From NCBI RefSeq assembly GCF_002814235.1, contig NZ_PHSU01000011.1, forward strand, positions 186,001 through 250,000: a stretch of 64,000 nt of DNA, written 5' to 3'. Positions 53,001-60,639 of the stretch are shown piece after piece (position 1 is the first letter of the stretch; the number at the start of each line of letters is the position of its first letter). The DNA is from Pseudomonas sp. QS1027 (GTDB lineage Bacteria > Pseudomonadota > Gammaproteobacteria > Pseudomonadales > Pseudomonadaceae). The translations under genes and the position numbers were made by a program. The notes below the pieces were generated by a model. That model was not told where the DNA came from. It made no database searches and was given only the letters and a program-made list of their open reading frames with translations.

Positions 53001-54243
53001 GGCTGTCGAACCCTGGCTCACGAGTTTGTGCACGACGCTCAGCAGTCCATCCGCCCCACCGGCAATCATCGCCAGCGCGGATGTGCTCGCAAAGACACAA
53101 CCCGCCCTGACCGACATCGGCAGCCCCTACAGCCGCCATCACCCCTTGCACGCCCGCCTTCTGCACAACCAGGTGCTCAATGCCCCGGGGGCGGAAAAGG
53201 AAACCCGCCATCTGGCGTTCGACCTCGGCGACCAGGACTTCCCGTACCAGGCCGGCGATGCCCTCGGCGTCTGGCCGAGCAATTGCCCGGAGTCGGTCGA
53301 CAAGCTGCTGGATATCCTGCAACTGGACGGCGACAGCGGGGTCACGCTCAAGGACAAGGCGCCGATGGCACTGCGCGAGGCGCTGCTCGATCACCTGGAT
53401 ATCACCCGGATCACCCCGGAAATCCTGCGCCGGGTCTGCGGGCTCTGCGCCAGTCCCTGGCTGGACGAATTGCAGGAGGAAGCCAACCAGGCCCGGCTCA
53501 AGGACTGGCTCTGGGGCCGGCAACTGCTGGACCTGCTGCAGGAGTTCCCCATCAGCCTCGGCGCCAATCAGTTGATCAGCCTGCTCAAGCCTTTGCAGCC
53601 ACGGCTGTATTCGATTTCCTCCAGTGCGAAAGTCACCCCGGCGCAGGTGCACCTGACGGTTTCCACGGTACGCTACCGGCATGGCGAGCAGATCCGTGGC
53701 GGGGTCTGTTCGACCTTTCTCGCCGACCGTGCCACCAGTATCGGCGCCCGCCTGTTTATCCAGCGCAGCACGCACTTCCGGGTTCCGCAAGATCCGCGAA
53801 CAGCGATGATCATGATCGGCCCCGGTACCGGCATCGCGCCGTTTCGCGCCTTCCTGCAGGAACGCCAGGCCCAGGGTGCCGAGGGCAGGAACTGGCTGTT
53901 CTTCGGCGAACAACGCGCCGCCAGCGACTTCTACTACCGAGAGGAACTGGAAGCCTGGCTGCGCAGCGGTCACCTGAGCCGCCTGGACACCGCTTTCTCC
54001 CGTGACCAGACTGAAAAGATCTACGTGCAGCAGCGCATGCTCGAAGCTGGCGCGCAGCTCTGGAGCTGGCTGGAGCAAGGCGCCAGCGTCTATGTCTGTG
54101 GCGATGCCAGCCGCATGGCCAAGGACGTCGACGCCGCGCTGAAGAAAATCGTCCAGGTCCACGGTCGGATGAGCGGCGGCGCGGCGGGCCTGTATGTCAG
54201 TGCCATGAGCAAGGATCGGCGTTATCTGCGCGATGTCTACTGA
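50098..54243 (+). CDS. Assimilatory nitrate reductase fused to a CysJ-like flavoprotein reductase
   Basis: 1,381 residues. Residues 1-~700 are a NasA/BisC-type Mo-bis-MGD nitrate reductase: [4Fe-4S] cysteines CPYCGVGC (15, 18, 22) and Cys 50, then GSYEDFEHSELFLVIGANMA and TGRVQHQWHTLTKTGK. Residues ~837-980 are flavodoxin-like (LWASQTGHSEALAQAC, SNYDQFCGFG). Residues ~1010-1381 are FAD/NAD(P)-binding as in CysJ (RLYSISSSAK, GGVCSTFLADR, IGPGTGIAPFRAFLQER, VYVCGDASRMAKDVDAAL). One chain thus takes electrons from NAD(P)H through FAD/FMN to nitrate. This fusion is known in Pseudomonas and replaces a separate electron-transfer subunit. Start ATG 50098 after GAGG. Confidence 0.94.
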   Translation: MTDTQVASNTVRSVCPYCGVGCGIVMQVENNLIVKVSGDKQHPSNFGRLCTKGSTCGQAVANSGRMEHAFLRSQRSRDPARVGIDQAISATASRLRDIIDNHGPDAVALYVSGQMSLEAQYLANKLTKGFIRSRHIESNSRLCMASAGSGYKLSLGADGPPGSYEDFEHSELFLVIGANMADCHPILFLRLLDRVKAGARLIVVDPRRTGTADKADLFLQIKPGTDLALLNGLLHLLVKNGHDDRDFIAAFTEGWEVMPDFLEDYPPARVAELTGLAEADLHQVAQWIGQAANWMSCWTMGLNQSVQGTWHTNALCNLHLATGTLCRPGSGPFSLTGQPNAMGGREMGYMGPGLPGQRSALVADDRAFIEQLWQLAPDNLRAEAGEGTVAMFEAMRAGSIKACWIICTNPVASVPNRQNVIEALQSAELVISQDAYLDTETNRYADILLPGALWAEAQGVMINSERNLTLMQQAVQPPGETLPDWQIIARVACEMGYAEAFAYDSAEAVFEEIKQAWNPKTGYDLRGASYARLREQPLQWPCAEAQGATRNPIRYLNNGLSQALKYDQDGQPPAIAFPTESGKAQFFARPHLMPAEMPDEEFPLVLNTGRVQHQWHTLTKTGKVPTLNKLNPGPFVEIHPEDAARLGIKEHDPVQIRSRRGRAVLPAVITDRVRPGNCFAPFHWNDVFGDDLAINALTSDAIDPLSLQPAFKFCAVNLLALAAEPTHLVPELAPADTSAAAPENVSPMQINAFARLLNLDIPAELSLAADERLYMQGYLLGLRSAEAKAPGVPTLPASAPFGADKRLLLDGLLAGLFSRTTSTTLEPQIAAKAQATTPEWLVLWASQTGHSEALAQACAKRLDSAGQRARLRAMDEASLDELRAASSVLLVTSTFGDGDPPDNATGFWQTLQGAQGQALAQSRYSVLALGDSNYDQFCGFGRKLDERLNELGAERLLPRLECEQDAQQAVEPWLTSLCTTLSSPSAPPAIIASADVLAKTQPALTDIGSPYSRHHPLHARLLHNQVLNAPGAEKETRHLAFDLGDQDFPYQAGDALGVWPSNCPESVDKLLDILQLDGDSGVTLKDKAPMALREALLDHLDITRITPEILRRVCGLCASPWLDELQEEANQARLKDWLWGRQLLDLLQEFPISLGANQLISLLKPLQPRLYSISSSAKVTPAQVHLTVSTVRYRHGEQIRGGVCSTFLADRATSIGARLFIQRSTHFRVPQDPRTAMIMIGPGTGIAPFRAFLQERQAQGAEGRNWLFFGEQRAASDFYYREELEAWLRSGHLSRLDTAFSRDQTEKIYVQQRMLEAGAQLWSWLEQGASVYVCGDASRMAKDVDAALKKIVQVHGRMSGGAAGLYVSAMSKDRRYLRDVY

Positions 54244-54266
54244 CCGGGACCGCCAATGCAACGCCC

Positions 54267-54355
54267 CCTGTAGGAGCCGGCTTGCTGGCGATGACGTCCG
54301 CATGATCACTGCAAGACTTCCCGGCCTCATCGCCAGCAAGCCGGCTCCTACAAGG
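54267..54355. repeat. Inverted REP pair (REP doublet)
   Basis: CCTGTAGGAGCCGGCTTGCT with GGCGAT (54267-54292) and inverse ATCGCCAGCAAGCCGGCTCC with TACAAGG (54329-54355), 23 bp after the nitrate reductase stop. Confidence 0.88.
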
Positions 54356-54384
54356 GACCGTGTTCGGCCTTGACCGACGGCTAT

Positions 54385-54400
54385 CGGCACAACTATTGCT
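54385..54400 (+). promoter_or_regulatory. Sigma-54 promoter of nasST
   Basis: CGGCACAACTATTGCT: GG/GC spacing exact, TTGCT at -12. Start expected near 54411, 35 bp before nasS. No terminator or hexaloop leader is seen here. Confidence 0.72.
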
Positions 54401-54445
54401 CCGCCTTGTGACAGGCGTCAGCCCCACAGCTTCAGGAATCACCGC

Positions 54446-55639
54446 ATGCACAACGATTTGACAAGGTCCCCATTGGCCTGGGTAGCCGGCAGCGATGCCC
54501 CGGAAAAAAACGTCCTCAACCTCGGCTATATGCCCTTGAGCGACAGCGCCTCCCTGGTGGTCGCGGCCACCCAGGGCTTCGCCCAGCCCTATGGCCTGAC
54601 CCTCAATCTGCAGCGCCAGAACTCCTGGGCCGGCCTGAGCGACAAACTGGTCAGCGGCGAGCTGGATGCCGCCCATGGCCTGTACGGAATGATCTACGCC
54701 ATCCAGCTGGGCATCAGCGGCACACCGGCCACCGACATGGCGGTGCTGATGGGCCTGAACCAGAACGGCCAGAGCATCAACCTCTCGCAACCGCTCAAGG
54801 AGGCCGGCGTCACCAGCCCCCAGGCCCTGCAACAACGGGCCCGTAGCGGCCAGGCCAAACTGACCTTCGCCCAGACCTACCCCACCGGCACCCACGCCAT
54901 GTGGTTGTATTACTGGCTGGCCAGCCAGGGCATCCACCCGCTGGAAGACGTCAACAGTGTGGTGGTGCCGCCCCCGCAAATGCTCGAACACCTGCAAGCC
55001 GGACGCATCGACGGCTTCTGTGTCGGCGAACCCTGGGCCGCCCATGCCATCGAGCAGGGCCAGGGTTTTACCCTCGCCACCAGCCAGGCGATCTGGCCGG
55101 ACCATCCGGAAAAGGTCCTGGCCTGCACCCGCGCCTTCGTCGAACAGTATCCCAACACCGCGCAAGCCCTGGTGATGGCGATCCTGGAGGCCAGCCGCTT
55201 TATCGAAGAGAGCCAGGAAAACCTGCGCAGCACCGCACAATTGCTCAGCGGCAGCGACTACCTCGACGCGCCCCTGGCGAGCATCGAGCCACGCCTGCTC
55301 GGTCGCTACGACGATGGCCTCGGCCGGCACTGGCAAGATCCCCATGCCCTGACCTTCCATGACCGTGGCGCGGCCAACTACCCGTACCTCTCCGATGGCA
55401 TGTGGTTCATGACCCAGTTCCGTCGCTGGGGCCTGCTGCGCGAGGCGCCGGATTACCTGAGCGTGGCCAGCCAGGTCCAGCAACTCGACCTCTACAGCCG
55501 AGCCGCGAACGCCCTGGACATCCCCATGCCCGGCGCACCGATGCGCAGCAGCCAACTGCTCGACGGCCAACTCTGGGACGGCTCCAACCCCGAGGCCTAC
55601 GCCCGTGGTTTTGCCCTGCATGCCCTCAATGATCACTGA
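54446..55639 (+). CDS. nasS: Nitrate/nitrite sensor NasS (CmpA/NrtA-type binding protein)
   Basis: 397 residues, no signal peptide, so cytoplasmic, unlike the transport-binding proteins it resembles. LNLGYMPLSDSASLVVAATQ, SWAGLSDKLVSGELDAAHGL and YPTGTHAMWLYYWLASQGIH are the conserved ligand-binding parts. NasS holds NasT inactive without nitrate and releases it when nitrate or nitrite binds (established for Azotobacter and Paracoccus). Followed by nasT after 15 bp. Confidence 0.93.
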   Translation: MHNDLTRSPLAWVAGSDAPEKNVLNLGYMPLSDSASLVVAATQGFAQPYGLTLNLQRQNSWAGLSDKLVSGELDAAHGLYGMIYAIQLGISGTPATDMAVLMGLNQNGQSINLSQPLKEAGVTSPQALQQRARSGQAKLTFAQTYPTGTHAMWLYYWLASQGIHPLEDVNSVVVPPPQMLEHLQAGRIDGFCVGEPWAAHAIEQGQGFTLATSQAIWPDHPEKVLACTRAFVEQYPNTAQALVMAILEASRFIEESQENLRSTAQLLSGSDYLDAPLASIEPRLLGRYDDGLGRHWQDPHALTFHDRGAANYPYLSDGMWFMTQFRRWGLLREAPDYLSVASQVQQLDLYSRAANALDIPMPGAPMRSSQLLDGQLWDGSNPEAYARGFALHALNDH

Positions 55640-55654
55640 CGGGAGCTGGCCGCC

Positions 55655-56230
55655 ATGCTGAAAATCCTCCTGATCAACGACACGTCGAAGAAGCTCGGGC
55701 GCCTGCGCACGGCCTTGAGTGAAGCCGGTTTCGAGGTGATCGACGAATCCGGCCTGACCATCGACCTGCCCGCGCGGGTCGAGGCGGTGCGTCCGGATGT
55801 ACTGCTGATCGACACCGACTCCCCCAGCCGTGACGTGCTCGAGCAGGTGGTGCTGCTGAGCCGCGACCAACCGCGACCGATCGTCATGTTTACCGACGAA
55901 CACGACCCCGCCGTGATGCGCCAGGCGATCAAGGCCGGGGTCAGTGCCTATATCGTCGAAGGCATCCAGTCCCAGCGCCTGCAACCGATCATGGACGTGG
56001 CCATGGCCCGCTTCGAAAGCGACCAGCACCTGCGCGCGCAGTTACAGGCCCGCGACCAGCAGATCGCCGAGCGCAAACGTATCGAGATGGCCAAGGGGCT
56101 GCTGATGAAAATGAAGGGCTGCGACGAGGCCGCCGCCCATACCCTGATGCGCCGCCAGGCCATGAGCAAACAGCAGAAACTGATCCAGGTCGCCGAGCAG
56201 GTGATCGCCATGAGCGAACTGCTCGACTGA
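55655..56230 (+). CDS. nasT: ANTAR-domain antiterminator NasT
   Basis: 191 residues. Receiver-like N-terminus with LLINDTSKKLGRLRTALSEA and IDTDSPSRDVLEQVVLLSRD, then the C-terminal ANTAR domain (about 130-190) with ERKRIEMAKGLLMKMKGCDE and AAHTLMRRQAMSKQQKLIQV. It binds two-hexaloop RNA hairpins and prevents leader termination. Three such leaders are present in this window (nirB, nitrate reductase, transporter). Confidence 0.94.
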   Translation: MLKILLINDTSKKLGRLRTALSEAGFEVIDESGLTIDLPARVEAVRPDVLLIDTDSPSRDVLEQVVLLSRDQPRPIVMFTDEHDPAVMRQAIKAGVSAYIVEGIQSQRLQPIMDVAMARFESDQHLRAQLQARDQQIAERKRIEMAKGLLMKMKGCDEAAAHTLMRRQAMSKQQKLIQVAEQVIAMSELLD

Positions 56231-56239
56231 GATGCACCG

Positions 56240-56291
56240 CAACGCAGCACGGCCTCATCAACGGGCTGCGTTGTGGGGCACGGGCTTTTTT
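56240..56291 (+). terminator. Probable terminator of nasST
   Basis: CAACGCAGC (56240-56248) and GCTGCGTTG (56265-56273) form a 9-bp stem 10 bp past nasT. A T-run (56285-56290) follows about 11 bases later, so it is an imperfect intrinsic terminator. Confidence 0.55.
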
Positions 56292-56369
56292 CCCCGCCCT
56301 GACCCGCGACCGGCGGGTGATGCCCTCGCAAGGCCGTAATTGAGCTGCGCAACGGGCCGCAGCAGAAAC

Positions 56370-56385
56370 TGGCACATATAGTGCT
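56370..56385 (+). promoter_or_regulatory. Sigma-54 promoter of the nitrate transporter operon
   Basis: TGGCACATATAGTGCT with exact -24/-12 spacing. Predicted start about 56396, two bases before hairpin 1. Confidence 0.8.
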
Positions 56386-56397
56386 CAGGCAATACCC

Positions 56398-56437
56398 GGT
56401 AGCCAACGGCGGCTGCCCCACTCCGACAAAGACGTCG
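56398..56437 (+). promoter_or_regulatory. Dual-hexaloop ANTAR (NasT) target in the transporter leader
   Basis: Hairpin 1: GGTAGCC, loop AACGGC, GGCTGCC (56398-56417), a 7-bp stem. Hairpin 2: CGAC, loop AAAGAC, GTCG (56424-56437). Both loops A..G... Only six bases separate them. GTCG of hairpin 2 is also the terminator's 5' strand. Confidence 0.85.
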
Positions 56438-56477
56438 CATTTCCCATCGTGCAAACGAACCGGGATGCGGCGTTTTT
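56433..56477 (+). terminator. Attenuator terminator in the transporter leader
   Basis: CGTCGCAT (56433-56440) and CCC (56443-56445) pair with GGG (56462-56464) and ATGCGGCG (56465-56472), then TTTTT. It stands 100 bp before the transporter ATG and competes with hexaloop hairpin 2. Confidence 0.82.
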
Positions 56478-56576
56478 GCGTTTTTAACGTCGGTAAACAG
56501 GGGCAGGCGGCCGGTGGACATCACCCGTGCGCAGGCCCCGAACCGTCGTTGAACCCTTTGGCAGATGAGGTGTTAG

Positions 56577-57788
56577 ATGCACAACAGTTTCTGGAAAGCC
56601 GGCCATACACCGACCCTGTTCGCGGCGTTTCTGTATTTCGACCTGAGCTTCATGGTCTGGTACCTGCTCGGGCCACTGGCGGTGCAGATCGCCAGCGACC
56701 TGCAATTGACCACCCAACAGCGTGGCTTCATGGTCGCCACGCCGATCCTGGCCGGCGCCGTCCTGCGTTTCATCATGGGCATGCTCGCCGACCAGTTGTC
56801 GCCGAAAACCGCCGGCATCATCGGCCAGGTGATTGTTATCGTCGGCCTGCTGACGGCCTGGCAACTGGGTATCCGCAGCTATGAACAAGCCCTGCTGCTG
56901 GGCGTCTGCCTGGGCATGGCCGGGGCCTCCTTCGCAGTCGCCCTGCCCCTGGCGTCGCAATGGTATCCGCCGCAGCACCAGGGCAAGGCCATGGGCATCG
57001 CCGGCGCCGGCAACTCGGGCACCGTGATCGCCGCCCTGGCGGCACCGTTGCTGGCCGCCGCCTTCGGTTGGGTCAACGTGTTCGGCCTGGCCCTGATCCC
57101 CCTGGTGTTGACCCTGATACTGTTCAGCCTGATGGCGCGCAACGCACCCAACCGCGCCAAGGCCAAATCCATGGCCGACTACCTGAACGCCCTCGGCGAC
57201 CGTGACAGTTGGTGGTTCATGTTTTTCTACAGCGTCACCTTCGGCGGCTTTATCGGCCTGGCCAGCGCCCTGCCCGGTTACTTCCATGACCAGTACGGCC
57301 TCAACCCGCAAACCGCCGGCTACTACACCGCCGCCTGCGTGTTCGCTGGCAGCCTGATGCGTCCGTTGGGCGGCGCCCTGGCGGATCGTTTCGGCGGCAT
57401 TCGCGCCCTGCTCGGCACCTACGCCATCGCCACCCTGTGCATCGGCGCGGTGGGTTTCCACCTGTCCAGCTCGGTGGCGGCCCTGGCGCTGTTCGTCATG
57501 GCCATGCTCGGCCTCGGCGCCGGCAACGGCGCGGTGTTCCAACTGGTGCCGCAGCGCTTCACCAAGGAAATCGGCGTGATGACCGGCCTGGTCGGCATGG
57601 CCGGCGGTATCGGTGGCTTTCTGCTCACGGCAGGGCTGGGGGCGATCAAACAGAGCACCGGTGACTACCAACTCGCCCTGTGGTTGTTCGCCAGCCTGGG
57701 GCTGATCGCCTGGTTCGGCCTCTACGGGGTCAAGCGCCGCTGGAGAACCACCTGGGGTTCGGCGGCCTTCTCCGCCGCCCGGGTCTGA
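56577..57788 (+). CDS. Nitrate/nitrite MFS transporter (NNP family)
   Basis: 403 residues, twelve membrane helices. AGASFAVALPLASQWYPPQH followed by GKAMGIAGAGNSGTV is the nitrate signature of helix 5, and GLGAGNGAVFQLVPQRF that of helix 11. Imports nitrate across the inner membrane. Starts with GAGG 8 bp upstream. First gene of a two-gene operon with the PP2C-kinase fusion, behind a sigma-54 promoter and NasT leader. Confidence 0.94.
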   Translation: MHNSFWKAGHTPTLFAAFLYFDLSFMVWYLLGPLAVQIASDLQLTTQQRGFMVATPILAGAVLRFIMGMLADQLSPKTAGIIGQVIVIVGLLTAWQLGIRSYEQALLLGVCLGMAGASFAVALPLASQWYPPQHQGKAMGIAGAGNSGTVIAALAAPLLAAAFGWVNVFGLALIPLVLTLILFSLMARNAPNRAKAKSMADYLNALGDRDSWWFMFFYSVTFGGFIGLASALPGYFHDQYGLNPQTAGYYTAACVFAGSLMRPLGGALADRFGGIRALLGTYAIATLCIGAVGFHLSSSVAALALFVMAMLGLGAGNGAVFQLVPQRFTKEIGVMTGLVGMAGGIGGFLLTAGLGAIKQSTGDYQLALWLFASLGLIAWFGLYGVKRRWRTTWGSAAFSAARV

Positions 57789-57797
57789 GTAGCGACC

Positions 57798-59465
57798 ATG
57801 GGCCTGCAGCTCAGTTATGCCGAGGCCAGCGCCAGCGGCCCCCGGGAGCAGAACCAGGATGCGACGCGCCTGGTGATTCCGGTGCCGGTCCTGGCCGCCA
57901 GCAAGGGTTACCTGTTCGCCCTGGCCGACGGTGTCAGCCAGTGTGCCGACGGCGGCCTGGCCGCGCGCTCGACCTTGCAGGCCCTGGCGCTGGACTATTA
58001 CGCCACGCCGCCGACCTGGGGCGTGTCCCAGGCCCTGGACCGGGTGTTGCTGGCGCAGAATCGCTGGCTGCATGCCAATGGCGGGCAGTCGCCGCTGTTG
58101 ACCACCCTCAGTGCGCTGGTGCTGCGCGGGCGTTCATTCACCCTCGCGCATATCGGTGATTGTCGGGTCTATCGCTGGTTTGCCGGGCAGCTGCAGCGCC
58201 TCAGCGAGGATCACGTCTGGGACCAGGCCGGCATGCAGCATGTGCTCAAACGTGCCCTGGGCCTGGAACAGCATCTGGTGGTCGACTACCTGGAGGGCGA
58301 ATTACGCCAGGACGAACAGTTCCTGATCCTCAGCGACGGTGTCTGGGCGACCCTCAACGACGCCTCGATCGCCGACATCCTGCAACGTGACCTGTCATTG
58401 GAAAACACCACCCTGGCCCTGGTCGAGGCCGCGCATCGGTCCGGCAGCCAGGACAATGCCAGTGCCGTGCTGGTGCGCGTCGACGAACTGGCCGGCACCG
58501 ACCTCGACGATCTGCTCGGGCAGGCCGAGCAATGGCCGCTGCCACCGGCACTGAAACCGGGGCAGTGGTTCGAGGGCTGGCAGGTCGAGGGCCTGTTGAA
58601 ACAGAGCCGCCAGTCGCTGCTGTACCGGGTCCACGATGCGCAGCAACAACCCTGGCTGCTGAAGACCCTGCCTGTGCAACGCCAGGACGACACGGCCGCG
58701 GCCCAGAGCCTGCTGCTGGAGGAATGGTTCCTGCGGCGCATGACGGGCCGCCACTTTCCCGAAGTGCATCCCGCCGGGCAGCGTCAACACCTGTATTACC
58801 TGATGCGCGAATACGCGGGGATGACCCTCGCCGAACACTTCGACGCTCACGGCCAGTTGGGTCTCAACCAGGGGCTGGAGTTGGCGTTACGACTGCTGCG
58901 GGCGGTGGGCCTGCTGCACCGGCGCAATCTCCTGCACCGTGATATCAAGCCGGAAAACCTGCTGCTGGGGACCGACGGCGAACTGCGGGTGCTGGACTTC
59001 GGACTGGCCTACTGCCCCGGACTGAACCGCCAGCGCGATGCCGAGTTGCCGGGCACCCCCAGCTATATCGCGCCGGAAGCCTACGGAGGCGCGCCACCGA
59101 GTGCGGCGCAAGATTTGTATAGCGTCGGCGTCAGCCTGTATTACCTGCTGACCGGGCACTACCCCTATGGAGAAATCGAAGCCTTCCAGCGTCCGCGATT
59201 CGGTTCTCCGGTGCCAGCCAGTCGTTATCGCCCGGACCTGCCCGACTGGCTCGAACACAGCCTCGGCAAGGCCCTGGCCAGCGACCCGGCCCAGCGCTAC
59301 GAAACCGCCGAGGAATGGCTGCTGGCCCTGCAACAGGCCGAGCACTTACCGCCGCCACGCCCCCGCCCCCTGCTGGAACGCGAACCGCTCAAGGTCTGGC
59401 GCGCCCTGGCCCTTGGCTCCCTGCTACTGAACCTGACTCTGCTAGCCTGGCGACTGCACGGCTGA
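57798..59465 (+). CDS. PP2C-type phosphatase fused to a Ser/Thr protein kinase
   Basis: 555 residues. Residues 1-240: PP2C phosphatase (GPREQNQDATRL, FALADGVSQCADGGLAA, HIGDCRVYRW, DNASAVLVRV), metal-binding Asp residues present. Residues ~255-520: Hanks-type kinase, with HRDIKPENLLL (Asp 382), DFGL (Asp 400) and PSYIAPEA. A C-terminal helix (LALGSLLLNLTLLAWRL) anchors it in the membrane. Nine bases after the transporter; the fusion occurs at this place in many pseudomonads' nitrate operons. Its target, perhaps the transporter, is unknown. Confidence 0.92.
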   Translation: MGLQLSYAEASASGPREQNQDATRLVIPVPVLAASKGYLFALADGVSQCADGGLAARSTLQALALDYYATPPTWGVSQALDRVLLAQNRWLHANGGQSPLLTTLSALVLRGRSFTLAHIGDCRVYRWFAGQLQRLSEDHVWDQAGMQHVLKRALGLEQHLVVDYLEGELRQDEQFLILSDGVWATLNDASIADILQRDLSLENTTLALVEAAHRSGSQDNASAVLVRVDELAGTDLDDLLGQAEQWPLPPALKPGQWFEGWQVEGLLKQSRQSLLYRVHDAQQQPWLLKTLPVQRQDDTAAAQSLLLEEWFLRRMTGRHFPEVHPAGQRQHLYYLMREYAGMTLAEHFDAHGQLGLNQGLELALRLLRAVGLLHRRNLLHRDIKPENLLLGTDGELRVLDFGLAYCPGLNRQRDAELPGTPSYIAPEAYGGAPPSAAQDLYSVGVSLYYLLTGHYPYGEIEAFQRPRFGSPVPASRYRPDLPDWLEHSLGKALASDPAQRYETAEEWLLALQQAEHLPPPRPRPLLEREPLKVWRALALGSLLLNLTLLAWRLHG

Positions 59466-59566
59466 AGCGACCTGGCGAACAGGCACGACGACACCCTGGC
59501 GTTCGCGCTCAAGAGCCCGGCGATCCTGGTGATCGGCGAGGCAGCGGCCAACCCGTCAAGCCAGGT

Positions 59567-60460
59567 TCAAGCCGCCCGTTCGTCCCCGGGGCTACGTTCG
59601 AAGTAACGCTTGTACTCGCGACTGAACTGCGAGGAGCTCTGATACCCGACCCGATGGGCGACCTGCGCCACGCCCAGGCCGTCGGCCAGCAACAATTGTT
59701 GCGCCTTGAGCAGGCGCAGGCGCTTGAGGTATTGCACCGGCGACAGCAGGGTGACGCGCTTGAAATGCTCGTGAAAGGTCGACAGGCTCATGTTCGCGCA
59801 ACTGGCCAGGGTCTCGACGTTCAAGGGCTCGGTGTAATGGGCATGCAAAAGGCCCAGGGACGCCGCGATCCGGGAAAAATGCCCCTGCTGCTCCACCAGC
59901 GCACGCAGCACTTCCGACTGCGGCCCGCGCAAGGCGGCGAACAACAACTCGCGCACCCGCGCCTCCCCCATGACACGACACTCCAGCGGGTCCCGCAGGC
60001 AACGCAGCAAGCGTTCGACGCAACCGCGCATGCTGTCATCCAGTACCACCGAGGCCATGGATTCCGGGGTCTGGGCCGCCGCCGGGCTGTCATGGGTGAG
60101 GCCCATGGCCAAGACCAGCTCCCCCAGCATCGCCCGGTCGATAGCAACGGAAATCCCCAGCAGGGGCGCACCATCACTCCCGGCAAAGGTCTCGCACTCG
60201 AAGGGCACCGAAAGGGCCTGGATCAGATAGTGTCCGGCACCATATTCCAGGGTCCGCACCCCCAGGTAGGCCAGCTTGCTGCCCTGGACAATGATCATCA
60301 GGCTCGGCTCGTAGATCTGCGGACCACGGGCCACATCGCAGCCGACGCGTAACACCTGCACGCCCGGCAACAGGGTCGGGACGAAGCCGTCACGAGTGGC
60401 CAGGGGCTCGATCAGCGCAACCAGGGGGGCATTGGCGTCCAGATGACGGGTCAACTGCAT
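59567..60460 (-). CDS. AraC-family regulator (AraC_N type)
   Basis: 297 residues from ATG 60460 (MQLTRHLDANAPLVALIEPL); the open frame to 60601 continues into promoter DNA. The N-terminal AraC_N domain (TLLPGVQVLRVGCDVARGPQ, then VPFECE) and the C-terminal double helix-turn-helix (LSTFHEHFKRVTLLSPVQYL, then VAHRVGYQSSSQFSREYKRYF) are clear. Divergent from an alcohol dehydrogenase, as YqhC is from its aldehyde reductase gene. Confidence 0.9.
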   Translation of the reverse strand: MQLTRHLDANAPLVALIEPLATRDGFVPTLLPGVQVLRVGCDVARGPQIYEPSLMIIVQGSKLAYLGVRTLEYGAGHYLIQALSVPFECETFAGSDGAPLLGISVAIDRAMLGELVLAMGLTHDSPAAAQTPESMASVVLDDSMRGCVERLLRCLRDPLECRVMGEARVRELLFAALRGPQSEVLRALVEQQGHFSRIAASLGLLHAHYTEPLNVETLASCANMSLSTFHEHFKRVTLLSPVQYLKRLRLLKAQQLLLADGLGVAQVAHRVGYQSSSQFSREYKRYFERSPGDERAA

Positions 60461-60639
60461 GGCAAAAACTTCACGGAAAAAGGGATGAGAACATCTTCGC
60501 AGGTCCGGGGACACAGGCGAATGGCGAAAACGCGATACCGGAGGAATAGGCAAGACACGCGGAGGAATCGCCATGGCCGTGTCCACCCTCGACGCCGACA
60601 ATGCATCGCCTCAACCGTCACAGCTTTGCGAGGCTCCTC

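Noticed and set aside
49641..54355. Repeated 26-bp units considered as CRISPR repeats
   Set aside because: They occur as isolated inverted pairs, not as regularly spaced direct repeats, and match Pseudomonas REP elements.
49999..54390. Open frame of about 1,460 codons antisense to the nitrate reductase gene
   Set aside because: High GC lowers stop frequency on the opposite strand; the translation has no recognisable motif, while the plus strand carries complete catalytic signatures.
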